Source of the DNA: Anaerolineaceae bacterium
GTDB lineage: Bacteria; Chloroflexota; Anaerolineae; Aggregatilineales; Phototrophicaceae
Assembly (NCBI GenBank): GCA_020634135.1
Contig: JACKCG010000001.1
Span: 62,001-126,000, forward strand
Length of the DNA stretch: 64,000 nucleotides
Direction: 5' to 3'
Shown: positions 53,327-62,820 of the stretch, in pieces
Layout of the letters: the number at the start of each line of letters is the position of its first letter
Numbering within the stretch: the stretch's first letter is position 1
Notes under the pieces: generated by a model
What the model saw: only the letters and a program-made list of their open reading frames with translations
The model's database searches: none
Told to the model about the DNA's origin: nothing
Program-made: the position numbers and the translations under genes

Positions 53327-55072
53327 GTGTCTGATCAAACAGCTTCCACGCTAATCACCCCGTATGGTGGCAAGCTGGTGAATCTGCTGGTTACACCGGA
53401 TGAATTAAATGACCTCAAGACCTATGCGGGGACTCTGCCTTCCATTCAGTTAACGGAGCGGGCGCTTTGCGACCTTGAACTGCTGGCGATTGGGGCGTTT
53501 TCGCCCCTGGATCGCTTTATGGGTCGGGCCGATTACGAGCGCGTGCTCGACGAGATGCGGTTAGCCGATGGCACACTGTTCCCGATGCCGATTACACTGC
53601 CGGTAGATGCGGATGCGCCGGTGATAATCGGTAAAGACATCGCACTGCGCGACCGGAAAAATGACTTGCTGGCGGTCATGACCGTTGAAGAAATCTACGA
53701 GTGGGATCGGGAAGTAGTCTCCCTGAAGGCCTTCGGCACGCTGGATACCCGCCATCCGATTGTGGCTGAGATGCACCGCTGGGGCAAACTGAATATTTCC
53801 GGCCCGCTGCGGATGATCCAACTCCCGGAACACTACGATTTTAAGAACATTCGCCTAACCCCGGCGGAAACACGGGAATGTTTGGCTGAATTTGGTTTCA
53901 AGAACGTGGTGGCCTTCCAGACCCGCAACCCGATGCACCGCGTCCACGAGGAACTCACGAAACGGGCGATTGCGGCGGTGGATGGTGTGCTCTTACTACA
54001 TCCGGTAGTCGGTATGACTCGTCCGGGCGACGTGGATCACTTTACGCGGGTGCGAACCTACAAGGCGCTGGCCGAGAATCACTATGAGCCGAACCGTATT
54101 CTGCTGTCGCTGCTGCCGCTGGCGATGCGCATGGGCGGCCCGCGTGAAGCCGTGTGGCACGCGATTATCCGCCGCAACTATGGCGCTAATCATCTGATTG
54201 TCGGGCGTGACCATGCTGGGCCGGGCAAGGATTCAACCGGCAAGCCGTTCTATGGCCCGTTTGATGCCCAGGAATTGGTGTTACAGCATAAAGATGAAGT
54301 TGGCATTGAAGTCGTGCCGTTCCCCGAACTCATCTACCTGAGCGATGAAGACCGCTACGAAGAATCCACTAAGATTCCGGCGGACGCGAAAACAGCGCAG
54401 ATTTCCGGCACACAGGTGCGCGAAGACTACCTGAATAAGGGCAATCTGCTGCCGGAGTGGTTCACCCGGCCAGAGGTTGCGGAAATCCTGGGCGACACCT
54501 ACCCGCCGCGTCACCATCAGGGTGTGTGTATCTGGTTCACTGGCTTGAGCGGCGCAGGTAAATCCACCACAGCCGATGTGCTCACGGTGATGCTGCTGGA
54601 ACATGGGCGGCAGGTGACAGTGCTGGACGGCGACATTGTGCGGACGCATCTGTCTAAAGGACTGGGATTCAGCAAGGAAGACCGCGACACGAATATCCGG
54701 CGCATTGGGTTTGTGGCGGCGGAGATCGTGCGGCACGGTGGTATCGCCATCTGTGCGGCCATCAGTCCCTACCGGGCGACCCGCAACGACATCCGCAACA
54801 TGGTTGGCGGTGACAACTTTGTCGAAGCCTTTGTAGACACGCCGATTGAAGTATGCGAAGCGCGGGATACCAAAGGCATGTATGCTAAGGCGCGGGCAGG
54901 GGAGATCAAGGGCTTTACCGGGATTGACGACCCGTATGAAGCGCCGCAGAACCCGGAATTGGTGCTGAAGACGACCAACGCGACGCCGGAAGACAACGCC
55001 CGCCGGATTCTGGCGTACCTGGCTGACCAGGGATTTGTGCGCGTACCGGAGATGAACGGCAAAAAAGGCTAA
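53327..55072 (+). CDS. Bifunctional sulfate adenylyltransferase / APS kinase
   Basis: This 581-residue fusion makes APS and then PAPS from sulfate. The ATP sulfurylase part (residues about 1-390) has the QTRNPMHRVHE and GRDHAGPGKD motifs. The C-terminal APS kinase (about 400-575) has the P-loop GLSGAGKST, DGDIVRTHLSKGLGFSKEDR and the DPYEAPQNPEL block. GTG at 53327 follows GGAGGA. The domain order Sat-CysC is found in several bacteria. It supplies sulfate assimilation or sulfation donors. Confidence 0.93.
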   Translation: MSDQTASTLITPYGGKLVNLLVTPDELNDLKTYAGTLPSIQLTERALCDLELLAIGAFSPLDRFMGRADYERVLDEMRLADGTLFPMPITLPVDADAPVIIGKDIALRDRKNDLLAVMTVEEIYEWDREVVSLKAFGTLDTRHPIVAEMHRWGKLNISGPLRMIQLPEHYDFKNIRLTPAETRECLAEFGFKNVVAFQTRNPMHRVHEELTKRAIAAVDGVLLLHPVVGMTRPGDVDHFTRVRTYKALAENHYEPNRILLSLLPLAMRMGGPREAVWHAIIRRNYGANHLIVGRDHAGPGKDSTGKPFYGPFDAQELVLQHKDEVGIEVVPFPELIYLSDEDRYEESTKIPADAKTAQISGTQVREDYLNKGNLLPEWFTRPEVAEILGDTYPPRHHQGVCIWFTGLSGAGKSTTADVLTVMLLEHGRQVTVLDGDIVRTHLSKGLGFSKEDRDTNIRRIGFVAAEIVRHGGIAICAAISPYRATRNDIRNMVGGDNFVEAFVDTPIEVCEARDTKGMYAKARAGEIKGFTGIDDPYEAPQNPELVLKTTNATPEDNARRILAYLADQGFVRVPEMNGKKG

Positions 55073-55108
55073 ACACCGTTCAGCCTGAATCAGACATTCA
55101 TAATATCG

Positions 55109-55156
55109 GGCGGGGAAGCGTGCTATTTTGGTGCTTCCCCGCCTGTTTCGTTTTTC
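55109..55156 (+). terminator. Terminator of sat-cysC
   Basis: An 11-bp perfect stem, GGCGGGGAAGC with GCTTCCCCGCC (55109-55119 / 55133-55143), followed by TGTTTCGTTTTT. Confidence 0.8.
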
Positions 55157-55241
55157 TGACAACGAACAGCAGGACGACTCATCCCCATTATCGGAGATAA
55201 TATATCCTGACAAATATCATCATCCAATAGGAGTAGCCGCC

Positions 55242-55694
55242 ATGCAAGCATCTTTTCGTCTGGGTACATCTGCCGAAGTCGAGTCTTTTTTGCCGCTTAT
55301 CCACGCCTTCTATGCAGTTGACCGGCACGAGTATGACGAAGCCTGTATTCGCCCGGCGTTAATGCTCTTGCTGGCTGAACCACGCTATGGACATGCCTGG
55401 TTCATTGAGGTCAATAGTGAAGTAGTGGGGTATATGGTGGTGACGTATGGTTTCGCCTTGGAATCGGGTGGGCGAGAGATGCTGATTGACGAGTTCTACA
55501 TTGACACTGCCCATCGTGGTCAAGGTATCGGCAGACAGGCGGTGGAATTTCTGCGCCAGCAGTGCCGTACCGAGGCAATCCAGGTGCTGTATCTGGAAGT
55601 CGAGCGTCATAATACGGCTGCGTTTGCCTTTTACCAGCGTATGGGGTTTGTCCCGGACGATAGTACCTTTATGACGATGCGCATCGCGGGCTAG
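55242..55694 (+). CDS. GNAT-family N-acetyltransferase
   Basis: This 150-residue acetyl-CoA-dependent transferase has the acetyl-CoA loop RGQGIGRQAVEFL and the C-terminal VLYLEVERHNTAAFAFYQRMGF typical of GNAT motif A and B. ATG at 55242 has AGGAG upstream; an earlier in-frame start lies in the terminator of the gene before. Substrate is unknown. Confidence 0.85.
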   Translation: MQASFRLGTSAEVESFLPLIHAFYAVDRHEYDEACIRPALMLLLAEPRYGHAWFIEVNSEVVGYMVVTYGFALESGGREMLIDEFYIDTAHRGQGIGRQAVEFLRQQCRTEAIQVLYLEVERHNTAAFAFYQRMGFVPDDSTFMTMRIAG

Positions 55695-55770
55695 AATCCG
55701 CAACCCGCCTCTGCTGTCGTGCGTATTCCCCGGTGAAAGCAAAGTCTATTTCCGTAAAAGAGAGGTACTT

Positions 55771-57315
55771 GTGAAGAACCGTTTATTGGGTCGTCTGCTG
55801 TTGCTGTCCCTTGTCTTGCTGGCCGTCTCGCTGGCCGGTGTCCCAACCCTCACCGTCGCTCAGGATATGCCCCGGGTAACCGATGAACTGCTCGCGTCGT
55901 TTACATCATTGATTGAGTCCGAGATGGCCTACTTTCACATCCCCGGTATGGCCGCCGCTGTGGTTGCTGATGGTGAGATTGTCTACGCACAGGGCTTTGG
56001 CGTGCGTGACCTCGAAAGCGGTGCGCCCTTCACCCCCGAAACACGTTTCCGCATTGGCTCAACCACCAAGTCCATGACATCGCTGATCGTGGCGCAGTTG
56101 GTTGATGAAGGGTTGTTGAGTTGGGATACCCTGGTGACGGACATTCTCCCCGATTTTGCGACGGTAGACCCGGCACTCACCGCGACAATGACGGTGCGCG
56201 ACCTGATGAGCATGGCGACCAGCCTCGAATCGGATGCCCTCCAGGGTTTCAACTGGGGCGAGTGGTCGGTGAGCGATCTGTTGGGCGCAGTTGCGGCCCA
56301 GCGCCAGGCGGGTACATATCGCCAGCACTACGCCTATAACAACGAAGTCTACGCGCTGGCGGGGTACGCCGCTGTCGCTGCTGCCGGGGAAGTCCCCTCG
56401 CTTGGGGCTTATACCGCGCTCATGCAGGAGCGGGTATTTGACCCGATTGGCATGGCGAGTTCAATTATCACCGATGATACTGGTCAATTGGGTGATAACT
56501 TTGCTCAACCACACAGTATTCCCCTGATTGATGAAACGCTCACCCCGGCACGGACAATCAACCCGCCCATCGCTGTAGTTGCCCCTGCTGGTGGCGTGTG
56601 GTCAACAGTCGAGGACATGGGGCGGTATCTGATTACTCAGATGAACGGCGGCGTCACCCCGGACGGCCAGCGCATTGTCAGTGCCGAGTCGCTGGCAGAA
56701 ACCTGGATTCCCGGCGTGACAATACCGGCTGATGCGCTGCCGCTTCCTTTAGAGAACATGGCTTATGGCATGGGCTGGGTGACACTGTCCTACCAGGGTA
56801 TCCCGATACGGTATCATGATGGTGGCTGGACGGGGTATTTCACGCAAATGATTGTCTTCCCCGATGTGAATGTCGGACTGATTCTGTTCGCCAATTCCAC
56901 CATTGGGGCGCTCTCTAATGAAGCCCTGGCCTATGGCTTTGGTGAACTGCTCTACGGCTTGGAGCCGCAGGTTGTTGAGGTAGTGCATAGCCTGTATAAC
57001 GCGACCCGGGTACAGATTGGCATGGCGCGGACCATGATACCGGAAACCACCCTTGACGCCGAAACCGCCGCCCCGCTGCTTGGGGAGTACGACGGGGGAT
57101 GGAGCGTGACTCTCCGTGATGATAGCACGTTGTGGCTGTTGCAGAGCGCGTGGGAATTTCAGGTTGTTTCGTTCCCGGCAGCGGGCGAGAACGCCTTTCT
57201 GGTTGTCAACAACGGCGCAGAAGGCACACTGGTGATATTTGACATGGAAAGCGACCCTGCCGCTATGGTGATTCAGCTTCCTGATGAGGAAGCAAGGTTC
57301 AACAAACTTCCATGA
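55771..57315 (+). CDS. Secreted serine hydrolase (class C beta-lactamase / DD-peptidase family)
   Basis: This 514-residue protein has a signal peptide ending LTVA-QD. The penicillin-binding fold motifs are S97-T-T-K100, YNN in AYNNEVYALAGY, and HDGGWTGYF as the third box. The last 120 residues form a separate beta-rich domain, as in many esterase-like family members. It may be an esterase or peptidase at the cell surface; beta-lactamase activity is not implied. GTG start with AGAGG upstream. Confidence 0.85.
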   Translation: MKNRLLGRLLLLSLVLLAVSLAGVPTLTVAQDMPRVTDELLASFTSLIESEMAYFHIPGMAAAVVADGEIVYAQGFGVRDLESGAPFTPETRFRIGSTTKSMTSLIVAQLVDEGLLSWDTLVTDILPDFATVDPALTATMTVRDLMSMATSLESDALQGFNWGEWSVSDLLGAVAAQRQAGTYRQHYAYNNEVYALAGYAAVAAAGEVPSLGAYTALMQERVFDPIGMASSIITDDTGQLGDNFAQPHSIPLIDETLTPARTINPPIAVVAPAGGVWSTVEDMGRYLITQMNGGVTPDGQRIVSAESLAETWIPGVTIPADALPLPLENMAYGMGWVTLSYQGIPIRYHDGGWTGYFTQMIVFPDVNVGLILFANSTIGALSNEALAYGFGELLYGLEPQVVEVVHSLYNATRVQIGMARTMIPETTLDAETAAPLLGEYDGGWSVTLRDDSTLWLLQSAWEFQVVSFPAAGENAFLVVNNGAEGTLVIFDMESDPAAMVIQLPDEEARFNKLP

Positions 57316-57358
57316 GTCCGGCGTGATTTCCTGACCTGAGAACCCTGTTTACTCGAAC

Positions 57359-57385
57359 GCCCCGGTATCCCGCCGGGGCATTTGT
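57359..57385. terminator. Hairpin between convergent genes
   Basis: GCCCCGG (57359-57365) pairs with CCGGGGC (57373-57379), followed by ATTTGTTC on the plus strand. It ends the serine hydrolase and possibly the convergent MFS gene. Confidence 0.55.
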
Positions 57386-57395
57386 TCTGCCAATC

Positions 57396-58706
57396 TTATC
57401 CCGCCTCTGCTGCGAGCGGGTACGAGTCGCCTGGTGTTTCGTCTATGCGGTTGATATTGAACAGCGCCCCGCCGATCACCCGCAGGATAGCGGATAGAAA
57501 AATCGCGCCGGGGATTCCAAATGAAAAGGTATTCGCTGCCCAGACGCCCAGCAGAGGCGCGGTCAGTGAAGCCAGGCTCACAATCATGGTATAAATGCCG
57601 ATGTAGGCCGAGCGGTCTTCGGAACGCGGCAGACGCAGCAGCAGGTTGGCGTTCGCCAGTTCGACACCCGGGTGCATGAGGTTTACAGCGAAATTCGCCA
57701 CCACAATTAGCGGTATGCTGGGGGCGTAGGCCAGTGCCGCCGGGTAAATCCAGGTGAGTAAAGTAGCGCGTCGCTGGACCCATCCGTAATCATGCTTGCG
57801 TAGCAATCGCTCCCATACCAGGAATCCGATAATGCCCCCCACCGAACCGGCGGCAATATTCAGGCCGATCCAGTCATCGGGCGCGTGCAGGTTATTGACC
57901 CAATGCACACTGGAAACCCCAACATAGAATTGAATACCAAAGGTGTAAATCCCGCCGTTCACGAGCAGCCGCTTCATCGGCTGCGTCAGGGTCACGCCCG
58001 CCCAGGCAGCAGGGCTGCGCCCGGACAGCCTCTCAGGTTTCGGCGGGCGATCCGGCAGAGTGAGGCGTGTCAGAAGGTAGTGGCTGACCAGCCCGGATGT
58101 GATCGCAAACAGGTACATGGCCTGGTAGTTGGCCGGGAACTGGCCCTGTGTCTGGTTGAGCAGCCAACCGATTGCCGCCGTTGCCACCGCCATTGTCAGC
58201 GAGAAGATGATCGAACGGCGCGAGAAGAAAAACGAGCGGCGGCTTTCCGGGATGAGTTCGCCCATAAGCGAACGCCACTCAATATCGAACATGGTCAGGG
58301 GCAGCGTGAGCAGGATAATCCAGCCTACTATGAAACTGGCGGCGCTCAGTGTGTCATTGGGCAGCAGCAGCGGGATAAACGCGACGACCAGGTATCCAAG
58401 GCGGAACGCCAGCAGCACGCCGAGCAACCAGCGCTTGTAGTGGCGGCGGTTATGCATGAAGCGCGCGAGCGGAATGCTCGATAGGGCGGTAATCAAGGCT
58501 GGCAGGGCGGTCAGCAGTGCAACTGTTTCCTTCGTCGCCCCCAGACGAATCACAAACGTGGCGTTAAATGACAGCGCCGCGCTGACCAGTCCGCCGAATA
58601 GAATCTCCAGGTACAGCCAGCTCATGTTGCGGTCTACTGAGCTGCCGGAGGATAGATACTGTTGTAAGGCGGCTAAACGATAATGCCGGAAAATCAGAGA
58701 TGACAT
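57396..58706 (-). CDS. Major facilitator superfamily transporter
   Basis: This 436-residue protein has about 12 hydrophobic helices, with LARFMHNRRHYKRWLLGVL as the loop 2-3 motif and a RSFFFSRRS stretch before the central loop. The substrate cannot be told. The ATG at 58706 is chosen because the sequence upstream to 58859 is not membrane-like and shows no family match, though its ribosome-binding site is weak. Confidence 0.72.
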   Translation of the reverse strand: MSSLIFRHYRLAALQQYLSSGSSVDRNMSWLYLEILFGGLVSAALSFNATFVIRLGATKETVALLTALPALITALSSIPLARFMHNRRHYKRWLLGVLLAFRLGYLVVAFIPLLLPNDTLSAASFIVGWIILLTLPLTMFDIEWRSLMGELIPESRRSFFFSRRSIIFSLTMAVATAAIGWLLNQTQGQFPANYQAMYLFAITSGLVSHYLLTRLTLPDRPPKPERLSGRSPAAWAGVTLTQPMKRLLVNGGIYTFGIQFYVGVSSVHWVNNLHAPDDWIGLNIAAGSVGGIIGFLVWERLLRKHDYGWVQRRATLLTWIYPAALAYAPSIPLIVVANFAVNLMHPGVELANANLLLRLPRSEDRSAYIGIYTMIVSLASLTAPLLGVWAANTFSFGIPGAIFLSAILRVIGGALFNINRIDETPGDSYPLAAEAG

Positions 58707-59000
58707 AAATTGGGTGTGGGTAAAGGGGCGTACCCGCCAACGCACTTGAAAACGATACTGGCTGGAACAAACAAGCACGCTATTGGGCGTGGGCATTGAC
58801 CGGCGTATCATATGTTGGAGCAGATGCAGCCCGGTAAATGATTGTACCGATTCTAGCATGGCTTATAGTGAAGCTGTAAATGCGATGGATATAACCACCA
58901 TTTTTTCGCTGTAAGGCCGGTTTTGTGGCAGAATTAGCCCATAAAACCCTGCGGGCGGATACCCGTCCGCTCTCAAAACCGCATTGGATAGGATAGACTC

Positions 59001-60095
59001 ATGAGTGATGTTGCGCTTTTCCCCGTCATTGACGGACATAATGATATGCTGCTGCGATTCACGTTGCCGGGGCGCAGCGAAGAGGCAATCGAGACGTTTT
59101 TCACCGGTACAAAAGAGGGGCATATTGACCTGCCCCGCGCACGGCAAGGTGGATTTGCGGGAGGAATGTTCGCAGTATATGTTCCTGCCAGGCAGAAGAA
59201 AAAGGGCAAGAAAGCGAAGCCGCGCAGCTTTGCTGATTATGCTACCCCGACGGGTTACAGTGTGCCCCTGGATGCGCCGCTCAAATACAATTACGCCCTC
59301 AAAACCGCTCTCACCATGACTGCCGGGTTGTTCCGCCTGGAGGCTATGTCAGAAGGGCAGGTGAAGGTGGTGCGGACGGTAGATGAATTTGAGGCCTGTC
59401 TGCAAAACGACACCCTGGCCGCCGTGCTGCACTTCGAAGGTGCCGAGCCGATTGACCGTGACTTAGTCGCGTTGGACGTGCTCTATCAGGCCGGGCTGCG
59501 TTCGCTGGGCATTGTCTGGAGCAGGCCGACCATCTTTGCCGAAGGCGTGCCGTTTGTCTTCCCGCATTCGCCCGATATTGGCGGCGGTCTGACCGATGCA
59601 GGCCGCGCTCTGGTGAAAGCCTGCAACCAGTTAGGTATAATGCTCGACCTTTCGCACCTCAATGAGGCCGGCTTCTGGGATGTGGCAAAATACTCCGAAG
59701 CGCCGCTCGTGGCGACTCACTCCAACGTTCACGCCCTGTGCCCGCTGACCCGCAACCTGACCGACAAGCAGCTTGACGCCATCAAAGAGTCGGATGGCAT
59801 GGTCGGGCTGAACTTCGGCGTGTCATTCTTGCGGGCGGATGGGATGATCGGCACGGATGTCCCCCTCGAAACAATGGTGCGGCACATTGATTACCTTGTG
59901 GAACGGGTTGGCATTGACCGCGTGGGCTTTGGTTCGGATTTCGATGGCACGCGGGTATCAGAGGATCTGAAAGATGTTGCCGGGTTGCCCAACCTGGTCG
60001 CCGCGCTGCGCAAAGCCGGGTACAACGACGGCGAACTGCGCAAAATCACGCACCAGAACTGGCTGCGCGTCCTGCGCAAAACCTGGAAGTCGTGA
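59001..60095 (+). CDS. Membrane dipeptidase-type peptidase (family M19)
   Basis: This 364-residue zinc dipeptidase has the metal ligands in place: H13 and D15 in DGHND, the bridging Glu in LHFEGAE, His in LDLSHLNE and ATHSNVHAL, and the late Asp in GFGSDFDGT. No signal peptide is present, so it is probably cytoplasmic. It cleaves dipeptides, often with D-residues. Confidence 0.9.
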   Translation: MSDVALFPVIDGHNDMLLRFTLPGRSEEAIETFFTGTKEGHIDLPRARQGGFAGGMFAVYVPARQKKKGKKAKPRSFADYATPTGYSVPLDAPLKYNYALKTALTMTAGLFRLEAMSEGQVKVVRTVDEFEACLQNDTLAAVLHFEGAEPIDRDLVALDVLYQAGLRSLGIVWSRPTIFAEGVPFVFPHSPDIGGGLTDAGRALVKACNQLGIMLDLSHLNEAGFWDVAKYSEAPLVATHSNVHALCPLTRNLTDKQLDAIKESDGMVGLNFGVSFLRADGMIGTDVPLETMVRHIDYLVERVGIDRVGFGSDFDGTRVSEDLKDVAGLPNLVAALRKAGYNDGELRKITHQNWLRVLRKTWKS

Positions 60096-60186
60096 AACCG
60101 TTTGCAATCTTAATATTGAGGTAAAATACGGCATTTGGCGGGGCAGCCATTTATATATTGCGGGGATGACCGATAGGGATACTATC

Positions 60187-61233
60187 ATGGGACTCTACAA
60201 TATTCGTATATATGTGGCTGCACTGGCCTTTATTGGGTTGTTAGGGTGCTTGGGAAACCTCAAGCTTCAGGCGCAGGATACGACTTCTCCACTCGCTACG
60301 GAAACAAGCTCCCTGATTACTGTTTTTGCTTGGTCACATGATGGTCAGATGCTGGCAATTGGCACAGCGGATTCGATCCGCATTTATCGTGCTGATCTGC
60401 CTGAACCAATCCTCATCACTGGTCAAAACAAGGTACGTGCGTTGGCCTTCGCAGAGGATAACACTGTCCTGGCGTCAACGGATATGACCGGATTCGTGAA
60501 CCTCTGGGATACGCAAACCGGCGGAACAGTCCGTATATGGAGTGATGAGAAAGGTGGAATTGTCAACCATCTTGGCTTTTTACCAGGCACACACATATTG
60601 GAAATTGTATTTTTCGACGAAACATCTCTTACCATTCGGCTATGGAATTACGAGGAGCTGCGGGAAGAACGGATTTCCAGTGAACCTCCGTATGGCAGCT
60701 ATGGGCTGACGTTTAGTCCAGACGGATCTCGGTTTGTAACCGCCACCCACTTCAGCCAGATGCGTACCGGGTTGCCGATTTCTATCATTACGGTGCGTAA
60801 TGTAATGTCTGATGAGGATGAGAAGATGTCGCTAGGGGGGATGTATCCCGCCGTTCGGCAGTTTGCCTTCAGCCCCACCGATCCTGCTTTGCTGGTATCG
60901 GTTGATAAAATGGGGGTCGTTCGACTCTGGAATGTGACCGATGGTGGACAACGACCTTTGTCTTTGTTATATGACCGCATGAACGCCGCTGCCTTTACGT
61001 CGGATGGGACGCGGCTTATCACAGGGGGTACGGATGGAAGAGTTCGCATCTGGCAGGTTTCCGACGGTGCGCTGCTGGAAGTCTGGGATAACCAACTTTG
61101 GGATATAGACCAACTCTCCGTCACGAACGAGGGACAGGTGCTTGCCTTTGCCAATCCAGGTCAGGCAGCGGTTGTCTGGGATGTGAAAACAGGTGAAATT
61201 CTGACATCCTTCACCATCATCCTGGAGGACTGA
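60187..61233 (+). CDS. Exported WD40-repeat protein
   Basis: This 348-residue protein has an N-terminal export signal with a possible lipobox LLGC. It then has six to seven WD40 blades, for example ITVFAWSHDGQMLAIGTADS, VRALAFAEDNTVLAS, GLTFSPDGSRFVTA and AAFTSDGTRLITGGTDG. It is a beta-propeller for protein contacts with unknown partner. ATG at 60187 has AGGGA upstream; ATG at 60166 is possible. The next gene starts immediately after its stop. Confidence 0.75.
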   Translation: MGLYNIRIYVAALAFIGLLGCLGNLKLQAQDTTSPLATETSSLITVFAWSHDGQMLAIGTADSIRIYRADLPEPILITGQNKVRALAFAEDNTVLASTDMTGFVNLWDTQTGGTVRIWSDEKGGIVNHLGFLPGTHILEIVFFDETSLTIRLWNYEELREERISSEPPYGSYGLTFSPDGSRFVTATHFSQMRTGLPISIITVRNVMSDEDEKMSLGGMYPAVRQFAFSPTDPALLVSVDKMGVVRLWNVTDGGQRPLSLLYDRMNAAAFTSDGTRLITGGTDGRVRIWQVSDGALLEVWDNQLWDIDQLSVTNEGQVLAFANPGQAAVVWDVKTGEILTSFTIILED

Positions 61234-62280
61234 ATGAAGCGCATCTTGATTATTCACATACTGTTACTGATGTTGCTTAACCCGATGCCCGGCGTTGCCC
61301 AAATGGATCAGCACGCCACCGCACTTGCCTGGTCGCCGGATGGCAGCCTGCTGGCCGTAGCCTTTACAGAAGCGGTTCGGGTTTTTAATGTTGCGCTGGA
61401 GTCCCCACAACTGATATGGCAGGCTGGGTTGGAAAAAAGCGTTGATGTTGTCCAGTTCGATCCATCCGGGCAGTATCTGGTCGCTGGAATCGGAGCTGGG
61501 CCTACGTGGCTTGGAGGGGCTGTCCATGTTTGGGATGCGCGATCAGGGGAACCCATTACCACGTTTGCGGCGAATGGTTACGCGGTACAAGCGCTGGCAT
61601 TTCATCCCAACGGGCAACAACTCATGATAGGTGGCGGATACCCTCAAGGTATATATGCTCTTGATTATACCTTTCACGTCTGGGACACACGTTCCTGGTC
61701 AGAAATTCCTACGCAAAGTTACGAAGGCAGAGGCCAGATCAGGGAGATGGTGTTCAGCCCAGATGGACGATATGCAGCCTTTGGCAGCATTTACGGGCCG
61801 GTCACGTTGGTAAACACGGCGGATTACACACCTTTAGCCGCCATCCACGATGGGGCCGTTGTGTGTATGGCGTTTGCCGACGATTCGCGTAGTATCGTCG
61901 TGGGGTTCGCCAATTCACTGCAAATCTGGGAAATTCGGGAGCAACCGGAAGTCCACCTGGTTCGCCGGAATAAGTGGTTCAATCGTTATCCGATGTCGCT
62001 CAATCCAGCTTTAATTTCTCTGAGCCAATATGTCATTGGATGCACTGCTGACCGCTTTGTCACATCGTCCCGGACGGGTGTTCTCCGCATAGTGAACACT
62101 GAGACGTGGAGCATTGAGTATGTCTATCATGCAGATGGAGAACCTTTCATGACCGCTGTATTCAGCCCGGATGGTTCACGCCTGGCAGTTATCACCATTC
62201 CAACAACCTATGCTGTGAGCATCCTGAACCTTGAGCCACCATTCCAGGTAACACCAATTGTTTTAAATCAACGGCCTTGA
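61234..62280 (+). CDS. Exported WD40-repeat protein
   Basis: This 348-residue protein has a signal peptide ending GVAQ, then WD40 blades such as ATALAWSPDGSLLAVAFTEA, VQALAFHPNGQQLMIGGG, EMVFSPDGRYAAFG and TAVFSPDGSRLAVITIP. Its ATG touches the stop of the first WD40 gene and uses GGAGG inside that gene, so the pair is translationally coupled and probably arose by duplication. Confidence 0.78.
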   Translation: MKRILIIHILLLMLLNPMPGVAQMDQHATALAWSPDGSLLAVAFTEAVRVFNVALESPQLIWQAGLEKSVDVVQFDPSGQYLVAGIGAGPTWLGGAVHVWDARSGEPITTFAANGYAVQALAFHPNGQQLMIGGGYPQGIYALDYTFHVWDTRSWSEIPTQSYEGRGQIREMVFSPDGRYAAFGSIYGPVTLVNTADYTPLAAIHDGAVVCMAFADDSRSIVVGFANSLQIWEIREQPEVHLVRRNKWFNRYPMSLNPALISLSQYVIGCTADRFVTSSRTGVLRIVNTETWSIEYVYHADGEPFMTAVFSPDGSRLAVITIPTTYAVSILNLEPPFQVTPIVLNQRP

Positions 62281-62327
62281 AGCCGGTAGAATACGTGAAC
62301 TTACTTAGAGAAGGAAAGTAGAGAGTC

Positions 62328-62813
62328 ATGACCGACCAGCCAATCCAGAACTTCTACCCCGAAGATGTAGCAATCTGCTACGGCTGCGGGCGGCTCAACG
62401 AGCACGGCCTGCACATCCAGACCTATTGGGATGGTGAAGAAGGCGTGGCGCGATTCACACCTCAGCCCTACCACACCGGCTTTCCCGGTTTTACCTATGG
62501 CGGGTTACTCGCCAGTTTGATAGACTGCCACACGATGGGGACGGCCATCGCCGCCACCTACCACGCCGAAGGCCGCGGGCCGGGCACAGACCCGGAAGTC
62601 ACCTATGTGACCGGCAATCTGAACGTGACGTATCTCCAGCCCACGCCGATTGACGGTGAACTCGTGCTGCGGGCGCGGATTAAGGAACTGCACGAACGCA
62701 AAGCGGTTGTCACCTGTTCGGTTTATGCCGGGGCAAAAGAATGTGTGCGCGGCGAGGTGATCGCGGTGCGGGTGCGGTCACGGGCGACCATGTCTGAAAA
62801 AGTGAAGGATTGA
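62328..62813 (+). CDS. Hotdog-fold thioesterase (PaaI-like)
   Basis: This 161-residue protein has CYGCGRLNEHGLHIQ near the N-terminus and GFPGFTYGGLLASLIDCHTMG, the hotdog helix with the catalytic region, then GNLNVTYLQPTPIDGELVLRA. It probably hydrolyses an acyl-CoA. It ends 7 bases before the next gene and may be cotranscribed with it. Confidence 0.85.
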   Translation: MTDQPIQNFYPEDVAICYGCGRLNEHGLHIQTYWDGEEGVARFTPQPYHTGFPGFTYGGLLASLIDCHTMGTAIAATYHAEGRGPGTDPEVTYVTGNLNVTYLQPTPIDGELVLRARIKELHERKAVVTCSVYAGAKECVRGEVIAVRVRSRATMSEKVKD

Positions 62814-62820
62814 TTTTCCG

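Noticed and set aside
54281..55213. A 310-codon minus-strand frame opposite sat-cysC
   Set aside because: Antisense shadow of a clear bifunctional enzyme; it also runs across the sat-cysC terminator.
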